Assembly: GCA_024278415.1 (NCBI GenBank)
Contig: JAJRTI010000738.1
Location: forward strand, 1-10,476
Direction of reading: 5' to 3'
DNA from: Planctomycetota bacterium
GTDB taxonomy: Bacteria > Planctomycetota > Brocadiia > JAJRTI01
Length of the DNA: 10,476 bases
The notes below the pieces were generated by a model. The model made no database searches. It saw only the letters and a program-made list of their open reading frames with translations, and had not been told where the DNA came from. Positions 1 through 5,442 of this stretch are shown piece after piece. Every line of letters begins with the position of its first letter. The stretch's first letter is position 1. The translations under genes and the position numbers were made by a program.

Positions 1-1028
1 GCGACATCCTGCAACCCGACGATGTGGTCGAACGTGCCCTGGGGCGCGTCCAAGCCAGCGGGGTACTCGATCACAAACGGCACGCGCGCGGAGCCCTCGT
101 ACGCGTACGTCTTGCGGAAAAGGTGGTGGTCGAACTGCATGTCTCCGTGGTCCGAGATGTAGAGGATCATCGTGTTCTTGTGGAGCCCCATCTTGGTCAG
201 GCGCTGCTTGAGCCGGCCCAGTTCGTGGTCCACGTGCGTCACGCAACCCATGTAGCCCACGCGCATGCGGTGGAACTGCTCGGCCGAGATGCTTCCCCGC
301 CAGGCCGCGGGCGCGGGGCCGGGCGCAGCCACGTTGTGGCGCTCGCACCAATCGCCGATGACTGGCCCGGGAATGTCCTGGTTGATATACCGCTCCCAGA
401 AATCCCGCGGAGGGCAGAACGGCGCATGCGGCGGCCCCAGCGACAGCCACACGAAGAACGGCGCGTCCGGGTCGCGCTTCTCGAGCGCGTCGAGCGTCGC
501 TTCGATGGTCCAGTTCACTGGGTTGAAGCGGTCCTCAAGGTGGAAGGGCCGCGCGTCCCAACCGTTGGTGTTCACGCCGTGGCCCCAGCGATGCACGGTG
601 GGGCCGAGGTGCAGGTGGAGCCATTCGTTGTAGTCGCCATCGCCCGGCTCGTCGCGGCAACCCGTGAGAATGACGCGGTGGAAACCGTAGAGCTTGCGCT
701 GCGGGTAGAAGTTGCGGCAGCCGATGCTGAAGCATTGGTACCCGCCATCCGCGAGCACCTTGGCGACCGTGTTCGTCTCGCCCCAGCGGCAGGGAGCGTA
801 TCCGACCTGGCCACAGTCGTAGCTGCCCTTGCCGCTGAGGATCACGCGCTGCGCGGCGGTCGTGGACGGCACCTCCGTGTACGCGTTCGGGAAGTACGCG
901 CCGCGATTGAGCATGTCGTCGATGTTCGGCGTCTCGCACTGCGGATGCCCGGCGATGCCCAGGTGGTCGCCGCGATGCGTGTCCGCGAGGACGACGATGA
1001 CGTTGGGACGCTGCGATGGTACAGGCAT
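1..1028 (-). CDS. Sulfatase-family (alkaline phosphatase fold) hydrolase with Thr nucleophile position, 3' end outside window
   Basis: The frame gives 342 residues and is still open at the left edge. It starts at ATG 1028, with GGAG at 1041-1038 and a 9-base spacer. Family marks are visible: the N-terminal strand with metal-ligand Asp16 followed by T-H-R-G-D-H-L-G, the TPNID segment, and S-D-H-G-D-M at residues 292-297 (metal ligands Asp293 and His294), then a YEGSARVP segment and a VGLQDV segment where the edge cuts. The nucleophile loop is unusual. Residues 54-66 align without gaps to the family, placing Thr56 where Cys or Ser (the formylglycine precursor) belongs and Gln60 where the motif Arg belongs. 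Formylglycine cannot be made from Thr, so a phosphodiesterase-like or other ester hydrolase is as likely as a sulfatase. No signal peptide is visible: the protein begins directly at the first strand. It lies downstream of the oxidoreductase on the same strand. Family call firm; substrate unknown. Confidence 0.9.
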   Translation of the reverse strand, partial: MPVPSQRPNVIVVLADTHRGDHLGIAGHPQCETPNIDDMLNRGAYFPNAYTEVPSTTAAQRVILSGKGSYDCGQVGYAPCRWGETNTVAKVLADGGYQCFSIGCRNFYPQRKLYGFHRVILTGCRDEPGDGDYNEWLHLHLGPTVHRWGHGVNTNGWDARPFHLEDRFNPVNWTIEATLDALEKRDPDAPFFVWLSLGPPHAPFCPPRDFWERYINQDIPGPVIGDWCERHNVAAPGPAPAAWRGSISAEQFHRMRVGYMGCVTHVDHELGRLKQRLTKMGLHKNTMILYISDHGDMQFDHHLFRKTYAYEGSARVPFVIEYPAGLDAPQGTFDHIVGLQDV

Positions 1029-1259
1029 GAGTTCTTGCTCCGAGAGAACAGGCGTAGCGGCGCTAATCAGCCAATGCCGCGTCTCAACTTACCATACATT
1101 CTGCCGCCTCTGCCATCGCTGACACAGAACAGCAAGAGCCCCAATGACTGTACGGCCACCGGGGCTCAAAGCGCAGGGCAACACATCCGCATGACGCCGG
1201 CGCGGTATGCGCTGTGGAACGGAAGGCGAAGGCCTTCCGCTCCGGTCCTTGCGCGGCGG
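1029..1259 (-). other. Intergenic gap between oxidoreductase and sulfatase-like gene
   Basis: These 231 bases contain the GGAG ribosome site of the sulfatase-like gene at its left end and one hairpin near its right end (1220-1239). I see no convincing separate promoter for the sulfatase-like gene, so cotranscription with the oxidoreductase is plausible but unproven. Confidence 0.4.
1220..1239. repeat. Perfect 8-bp stem-loop downstream of the oxidoreductase stop
   Basis: Bases 1220-1227 (CGGAAGGC) pair with 1232-1239 (GCCTTCCG) around a GAAG loop. It starts about 20 bases past the oxidoreductase stop codon on the minus strand. There is no run of T after it, so it is not a standard intrinsic terminator. 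It could slow transcription, protect the 3' end, or be one of the dispersed palindromes seen elsewhere in this window. Confidence 0.6.
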
Positions 1260-2309
1260 CTACTTGATCCGCACTTCCTTGCCGGTCTTCGACGACTCGT
1301 AAATTGCGTCGAGAATCTTCTGCACGGCCAGGGACTGGCGCATGTCGCAGATGGGCTTCTTCTTGTTCACGATGCAGTCGACGAAGTGGTGCATCCGGTC
1401 CAGGGTGAGCGCCGGCTTGATCTTGGGCTCGATCACCTCGTAGTCCTTCTTGCCCTTCTTGAAGATCTTCACCGGGGACATGTGCCCGCCCCCCTCGGTG
1501 CCGAAGAGGTCGATGCTGTTCGCGTTCGCGGTCTCTTGGAACGCGGCCCACGAGATCTCCAGTGCGACGGTTGCGCCGCCGGCCAGCTTGATGAGCGCGG
1601 CCGCGTGATCGTCCACGTCGAACTTCGCCTTCTTGTTGATCTCCGACATGCCCCACGAGCCATCGCCCATGCCGCGGTTGCCGAAGTTCGTCCACGTCTG
1701 GCCGCTCACGGCCTTGGGCTTGAAGTTGCCCATCATGTGCAGCGTCGCGTCGAGGAAGTGCACGCCGATGTCGAGCATGCCGCCGCCGCCGGAGTACTTC
1801 TTCTGCGTGAACCAACTGCCGATGCGCGGGATGCCGGAGCGGCGCAACCAGATGGTGCGCGCGTGGTACACGTCGCCCAAGTCGCCGCGGTCCACACAGG
1901 CCTTCATGACCTGCACGTCCGGGTTGAAGCGGAAGTTCATACCGAGCATGAAGGTCTTGCGTTTCCTCGCGGCCAGGTCCACGACCGCCTTGGCTTCTTT
2001 CGCGTTCATGGCAAAGGGCTTCTCGCAGCACACGTGCTTCCCGGCTTTGAGAGCGTCGAGGCAGGCCTGCGCGTGCAGGAAGTTCGGCAGCGCGATGGTG
2101 ACCGCGTCCACGTCCTTGCACTCGAGCAGATCCTTGTAGTCCTCGAACTGGTTCGGGATGTTGTGCTCTTTCGCCGCGGCCTTGCGGCGTTTGTCGCTCA
2201 GCTCGGCGACGGCCACCACCTCGGCGTTCGGGCTGGAGTTGCACGATTTCATGTGTGCGAGGCCGATCTGGCCTGCGCCGATCACGCCGACTTTCACTGT
2301 CTTCGCCAT
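1260..2309 (-). CDS. Gfo/Idh/MocA-family NAD(P)-dependent oxidoreductase
   Basis: A 349-residue protein of normal family length. The N-terminal Rossmann fold carries the dinucleotide motif G-A-G-Q-I-G at residues 11-16, and the EKPF motif that is a hallmark of this family is at 96-99. The C-terminal alpha/beta domain has G-G-G-G-M-L-D-I-G-V-H at 174-184, where Asp180 and His184 sit in the usual catalytic region. Such enzymes oxidise or reduce sugars, inositols and related polyols in the cytoplasm; the substrate cannot be read from sequence. The start at ATG 2309 is supported by GAGGA at 2321-2317, 7 bases upstream, and by a good promoter. It is followed by the sulfatase-like gene after 231 bases. 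No signal peptide or Tat motif is visible, unlike many secreted relatives in planctomycete-type genomes. Confidence 0.93.
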   Translation of the reverse strand: MAKTVKVGVIGAGQIGLAHMKSCNSSPNAEVVAVAELSDKRRKAAAKEHNIPNQFEDYKDLLECKDVDAVTIALPNFLHAQACLDALKAGKHVCCEKPFAMNAKEAKAVVDLAARKRKTFMLGMNFRFNPDVQVMKACVDRGDLGDVYHARTIWLRRSGIPRIGSWFTQKKYSGGGGMLDIGVHFLDATLHMMGNFKPKAVSGQTWTNFGNRGMGDGSWGMSEINKKAKFDVDDHAAALIKLAGGATVALEISWAAFQETANANSIDLFGTEGGGHMSPVKIFKKGKKDYEVIEPKIKPALTLDRMHHFVDCIVNKKKPICDMRQSLAVQKILDAIYESSKTGKEVRIK

Positions 2310-2368
2310 GCGACTTTCCTCAAAATGATGGGGGGAAATGGATGAGCGCGGCTAGTTCGAAGCCGAGG

Positions 2369-2397
2369 ATTATCGCAAACCGCGCCGGCGAAATCAA
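2369..2397 (-). promoter_or_regulatory. Sigma70-like promoter for the oxidoreductase gene
   Basis: Read on the minus strand, TTGATT (2397-2392) is followed after 17 bases by GATAAT (2374-2369). Both boxes are close to consensus with optimal spacing. Transcription would begin near 2362 and give a leader of roughly 50 bases with the GAGGA ribosome site. Promoter predictions by eye in GC-rich DNA can be wrong, but this one is well placed. Confidence 0.55.
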
Positions 2398-2453
2398 CGA
2401 TGGTGAGCAGATCAGGCAGCACTCACGCACCTCGGCATGCCCCAGCAGCAGAA

Positions 2454-2477
2454 TTGCGGAGTTCGCGAAGTCCGCAA
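2454..2477. repeat. 24-bp imperfect dyad (possible operator or hairpin)
   Basis: TTGCGGA (2454-2460) and TCCGCAA (2471-2477) are inverted arms around a perfect inner palindrome TTCGCGAA (2462-2469). Only the G/G position at 2461 and 2470 breaks the symmetry. It lies about 60 bases upstream of the -35 box of the oxidoreductase promoter, so it could be a regulator site, or just another palindromic repeat. Confidence 0.45.
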
Positions 2478-2595
2478 CAGACACTTTTCAGCCGTGCTGG
2501 TTTCGTGCAGCCAGCAGCCGCTCTGTATGGAGGCCACCAACGAATTCAGTTCGTGCCCTGAACTTTCGAAACCGAGACGAAAAACAAGAAGTGGC

Positions 2596-2603
2596 ATCGG
2601 AAT
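2596..2603. repeat. Left 8-bp direct repeat (putative target-site duplication)
   Basis: ATCGGAAT directly abuts the left terminal inverted repeat of the hairpin-rich element and is repeated exactly at 3013-3020, one base beyond the right terminal repeat. This is what a transposition target duplication would look like. Confidence 0.55.
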
Positions 2604-3011
2604 GAGCGTAACTCGCGCTCCGTCCAATATGACGGCTCATGCACGCACCCCGACGGGGTGCAGGGATATAGCCTTGGGCTTCAGCCCAAGGACAAGGGCA
2701 ACATGGACAGGCCCCCCGCGCTGTAGGCGCGGCGGAGCCGCCCGATATCCCGCCGCGTGCGGCCCTGTTTCCGTTCCCCGTTCCGGCGCTCCTTCAGAGC
2801 GCTGTGCCGATGGGCATCGGTGACCTTGGGCTAAAGCCCAAGGCTATATGCCTGTGCGACTTCGTCGCACCATTCGCCAGCTTGGTTTCCGTATACGTTG
2901 TGGCCACCACACTTGCCGCTGCGCCGTCAATAGGGGCATGGAAAAGAAAGCCCAGACGCTCGTATGGGGCAGACCAAGCTCGTCTAAGGCAGCGGCTTGC
3001 GAGTTACGCTC
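2604..3011 (+). mobile_element. 408-bp MITE-like hairpin-rich repeat element, left copy
   Basis: The ends are perfect 13-bp inverted repeats: GAGCGTAACTCGC at 2604-2616 and its reverse complement at 2999-3011. Inside is a chain of stem-loops: 2645-2661 (7-bp stem), 2672-2691, 2716-2732, 2824-2843, and 2854-2870 (GTGCGAC/GTCGCAC with a TTC loop). The two CCTTGGGCT/AGCCCAAGG palindromes at 2672 and 2824 are flanked on their outer sides by inverted GGATATAG-like and CTATATG-like sequence. A second copy lies inverted at 10104-10476. Bases 2637-2695 are identical to 10476-10418, and 2813-2868 are identical to 10301-10246. No credible protein is encoded; small open frames across it arise from the repeat itself. 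It is best described as a non-autonomous mobile element or a large REP/BIME-like cluster. Confidence 0.7.
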
Positions 3012-3037
3012 TATCGGAATGCCTTCGCATTCCGATA
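3012..3037. repeat. Perfect 11-bp stem-loop next to the element
   Basis: Bases 3012-3022 pair without mismatch with 3027-3037 around a CTTC loop. It sits immediately outside the right terminal repeat of the 408-bp element, about 160 bases past the stop of the 3199-5043 gene on the minus strand. Confidence 0.7.
3013..3020. repeat. Right 8-bp direct repeat (putative target-site duplication)
   Basis: ATCGGAAT matches 2596-2603 exactly in the same orientation. It also forms part of the left arm of the hairpin at 3012-3037, so an alternative origin from the hairpin sequence is possible. Confidence 0.5.
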
Positions 3038-3115
3038 CCACTTCTCGTAACCACACGACACGGAGTAGAGACTTGCCTCGCAGAAGTCGCGCGGTGTGCG
3101 TGTACGATCTATCTG

Positions 3116-3162
3116 GCGTTGCGAAGCAACGCTGGCATGAAGCCTTGGGCTTCAGCCCAAGG
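3116..3162. repeat. Two further palindromes downstream of the glycosidase-like gene
   Basis: GCGTTGC (3116-3122) and GCAACGC (3126-3132) form a 7-bp stem with a GAA loop. A solitary copy of the CCTTGGGCT/AGCCCAAGG palindrome lies at 3143-3162, the fifth in the window and the only one outside the two long elements. On the minus strand the second lies about 37 bases after the stop at 3199 and could fold in the 3' end of that transcript. There is no T-run, so I do not call it an intrinsic terminator. Confidence 0.6.
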
Positions 3163-3198
3163 GAAACGGGCGGCCCTAGGCGCACAGCCTTGGCTTAG

Positions 3199-5043
3199 TC
3201 ACTTGGGCACGTAGCGCAACTCCAACGTCGGCCCCGGGAGCTTCCCATGCTCTGCCGAGGCGAACGCGTCGAATGACGTGCTAGGCGTTCCGACCCGGCG
3301 CAGGGCGAACGTCACGCTCCCCCCCTGGCATCGGTTGATGGCATCGACCAGCGCCTGTGTCTTGACGCTGTACGTGTCGCCTGCCTTCCCGCCGTGCCGC
3401 GCGCCTTGCGTCTTGATCCAGCCCACCACTTGGGCAGCCTCCGGCAAGCCGCCGCCAGGCTGCTCTTGCCATGTGGCCCTCGTCTCATCCCATGAGCCAG
3501 CCTCGGGCATGGCGACCATCTGATAGGTGAAGAACCATGCGCCGGCCGAGCTGCGCGTCAGCGCGACGCGGGCCGCGATTGCGCGGCCAAAGTCAGCGGG
3601 CAAGTCGAAGCGCAGGTACGCGTGCTGCGTCTTGCGATTGGACCGGCCCACCACGAGGTCCGGGCGGTCGAAATTCTTCTTCGGTGCGTCGCTACGCACG
3701 TCCACATCCGCCGCGGCCGCGAGTGCAACGACTTTCGAAGCCGCGCCCTCCCCACGCGCGAGCACACTCATGATCCGCCCTGCATCGCGGCAGAATCGCA
3801 CCAAGGCCGCATTGCCCCCGCCAATCCCGATGGCGTACCGGCCGTCAAGGTCCGGCAAGAGTTCCCGCCCCCCGCCCTCTTTCGTGTACACGGCCACGCA
3901 ACGGAACTCCGGATACGTCGTGAAGATGACCTTCGACTTCAGATCCTGCGGCGCCTTGTCCATGGCATGGCGCTTGTTCACGAACATGACGTACACGTCG
4001 CGGTCGGCCGCGTCGTCTTGGTTGGTGAACTCGCCGACGAGGAAGCGCTCGGCTTCGAGATCATCGATGGCCCGCAACCGATTCTTCGCCCACCGCGTTG
4101 CGCCCTTAGGCACATCGGGGCCAGTGTGCAGCACGACTGTGGAGCGCAGCGACAGCAACGTCTTGCCCAAGGCTTGGATCTCGCGGTTCAGCTTGCGCAC
4201 GAGAGGGTACACGCGCCGCGGTGCGCCGGTCTTGCCATCGACCATACCTTGGCCGAGCTTCCGGTCGTCGATCTGGTAGTTCCAGTACCACAGCCCCTTC
4301 GCGCCGTATGCGAGAAGGCTGTGCGCGATCCACCGCAGGTCCGACTCGCTCGGAATCGCCGGGCGCTTCCAGTCGTTCACCAGCACGAATCCCATGAGGC
4401 CGATGTCATACCTGAGCGCGAACTCACGCAACAGCTCCGCGTTCGAGTAGAAGTCGTCGCGATACGTCCCATTGGGATCGATGGGATAGTGGCAGTTCAT
4501 GAGCACCGCCGGCTGCACTTCCGTGACGAATTTCGTCAGGAACTGGCGATAGCTCATGTGGAAGCGGCCATAGTTCACCGCCCAGTTGGGCAGCAGGTCG
4601 ACCATCGGCAGCGCGTTGCGCGCGTCATGCGCGTAGATGGTGGCATGTGCGCGGCCCAGCGCGGGGAACAGCCCCGGCTTCGGCTCGTCTCGCAGCATGT
4701 AGCCGGCAACCGAGCGGCCGCTAACTGAGGGCAAGCCCACATAGCGCTTGAGCTTCTCCTCGTCCCGCCACAGGCCTTGCCAACTCCCCAGCACCACGTC
4801 GAGCCCGCACCGCTTCGCTTCGCCGACATATGCTAGGGGCACTTGCACCATCGTCAGCCCCGCGGCTCGGTAGATCGCCAGATCCTTCTGCTTGCTCTCG
4901 CGGCCGAAGTAGCTCCACGCGGCCAACGGGAACTCGCGCCGGCTCGTGCGCCATGCATGCCAACGGGCAGACGCGTCGGAAGCTCCCGCGGCCGCGCCAG
5001 CCAACAGAATGACCGCGGCGGCGAGTCTGTGAACTTTGCTCAT
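3199..5043 (-). CDS. Secreted TIM-barrel glycoside-hydrolase-like protein with C-terminal DNRLRE/CBM96-type domain
   Basis: I choose ATG 5043 (614 residues). It has GAGAGG at 5056-5051 with a 7-base spacer and begins a clear signal peptide (MSKVHRLAAAVILLAGAAAGASDASA); an in-frame ATG 16 codons upstream lacks these. Residues about 35-300 look like a TIM-barrel glycosidase: the GYMLRDEP segment at 114-121, an MNCHYPID strand near 182-189, and GAKGLWYWNYQID at 247-259, where barrel strands of glycoside-hydrolase-like proteins often carry acidic and aromatic residues. Which acids are catalytic is not clear. A linking beta-rich region follows. Residues about 438-614 resemble DNRLRE (CBM96-like) domains: W-D-E-T-R-A-T-W at 518-525, and the closing F-A-S-A-E near 594-598 before the final strand P-T-L-E-L-R-Y. 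Probable role: binding and cleavage of an extracellular polysaccharide. Exact family unassigned. Confidence 0.85.
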   Translation of the reverse strand: MSKVHRLAAAVILLAGAAAGASDASARWHAWRTSRREFPLAAWSYFGRESKQKDLAIYRAAGLTMVQVPLAYVGEAKRCGLDVVLGSWQGLWRDEEKLKRYVGLPSVSGRSVAGYMLRDEPKPGLFPALGRAHATIYAHDARNALPMVDLLPNWAVNYGRFHMSYRQFLTKFVTEVQPAVLMNCHYPIDPNGTYRDDFYSNAELLREFALRYDIGLMGFVLVNDWKRPAIPSESDLRWIAHSLLAYGAKGLWYWNYQIDDRKLGQGMVDGKTGAPRRVYPLVRKLNREIQALGKTLLSLRSTVVLHTGPDVPKGATRWAKNRLRAIDDLEAERFLVGEFTNQDDAADRDVYVMFVNKRHAMDKAPQDLKSKVIFTTYPEFRCVAVYTKEGGGRELLPDLDGRYAIGIGGGNAALVRFCRDAGRIMSVLARGEGAASKVVALAAAADVDVRSDAPKKNFDRPDLVVGRSNRKTQHAYLRFDLPADFGRAIAARVALTRSSAGAWFFTYQMVAMPEAGSWDETRATWQEQPGGGLPEAAQVVGWIKTQGARHGGKAGDTYSVKTQALVDAINRCQGGSVTFALRRVGTPSTSFDAFASAEHGKLPGPTLELRYVPK

Positions 5044-5131
5044 GGCGCGTCCTCTCACAGTGAGTCGCCGGCGGCCTTTCCCGTTCGCCAAATTTGGATG
5101 GCTTCAAGTTCGTGAGGCATGGTGTGCGATG

Positions 5132-5160
5132 TGGAGTGCGCTGGCTCGACAGCGCTTTGG
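5132..5160 (+). repeat. GGAGTGCG palindromic unit, copy 1
   Basis: The unit starts TGGAGTGCG and ends GCGCTTTGG. Inside, GCGCTG (5138-5143) pairs with CAGCGC (5150-5155). The same outer layout (GGAGTGCG, hairpin, GAC, CGCTTT) recurs at 5279-5330 and in reverse at 5385-5417. Confidence 0.6.
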
Positions 5161-5278
5161 CGGGCAGCGCGCAGCGCTGCTTTGCATTTGCAGACGCGTT
5201 GCCAGGCCGCAAGTCACAGGCAAGAAGCTAAAGCGGGCTTCGCCCGCAACCGAAACGGAACGCGCCGGTGCGCCTTTT

Positions 5279-5330
5279 TGGAGTGCGCCGGCAGAGCCCG
5301 CCGCAGGGCGGGCGGCGACGGCGCTTTTGC
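5279..5330 (+). repeat. GGAGTGCG palindromic unit, copy 2, expanded hairpin
   Basis: It begins TTGGAGTGCG and ends GGCGCTTTTGC. The outer stem GCGCCG (5285-5290) pairs with CGGCGC (5319-5324). A second stem is nested inside: GCCCGCC (5296-5302) with GGCGGGC (5307-5313). It keeps the ends of copy 1 but has a longer centre. Confidence 0.6.
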
Positions 5331-5384
5331 TGCATGCGAGCGGCTTGCGCGGATTTGCGTTCTCGTAGACATGCGCGCGCTGCC

Positions 5385-5417
5385 AAGGAAAAGCGGCGTC
5401 AAGCCGCCGCACTCCAA
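5385..5417 (-). repeat. GGAGTGCG palindromic unit, copy 3, inverted
   Basis: On the minus strand this reads TTGGAGTGCG, then a GCGGC/GCCGC stem (5407-5403 with 5397-5393), then CGCTTTTCC. It faces copies 1 and 2. It lies 26 bases or more beyond the stop of the URO-D-like gene on the transcript side, so it would appear in that 3' untranslated region. Confidence 0.6.
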
Positions 5418-5442
5418 GAGGCGGTGCCCAGCGTGCGGCTGC

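Larger units (their letters stand above)
5044..5442. other. Gene-free block rich in palindromes
   Basis: About 400 bases between the start of the 3199-5043 gene and the stop of the URO-D-like gene. It holds the ribosome site of the former, the 10-bp palindrome CCAAATTTGG at 5088-5097, three copies of a GGAGTGCG hairpin unit, and a 6-bp stem with TTC loop at 5233-5247. I see no convincing promoter boxes for the downstream gene. Short open frames here are low-complexity and have no ribosome sites. Confidence 0.5.

Noticed and set aside
24..2345. A 773-codon open frame on the plus strand running opposite the sulfatase-like and oxidoreductase genes.
   Set aside because: It has no family motifs, spans two well-supported minus-strand genes and their spacer, and its Val/Arg/His-rich composition is what antisense reading of GC-rich genes gives.
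2672..3162. Repeated CCTTGGGCT/AGCCCAAGG units considered as a CRISPR array.
   Set aside because: Spacing is irregular (about 150 then 320 bases), the sequence between units is itself repeated in the second copy, and there are no cas genes.
2804..3214. Open frames inside the repeat element (2804-3214 plus, and 10173-10439 minus) sharing the peptide GLKPKAICLCDFVAP, which could suggest a small conserved protein.
   Set aside because: The shared peptide is just the translation of the shared palindromes. The frames diverge outside the repeat blocks and lack ribosome sites.
5044..5091. A 16-codon N-terminal extension of the DNRLRE-domain protein starting at 5091.
   Set aside because: It would bury the signal peptide, and the GAGAGG ribosome site points to the ATG at 5043.
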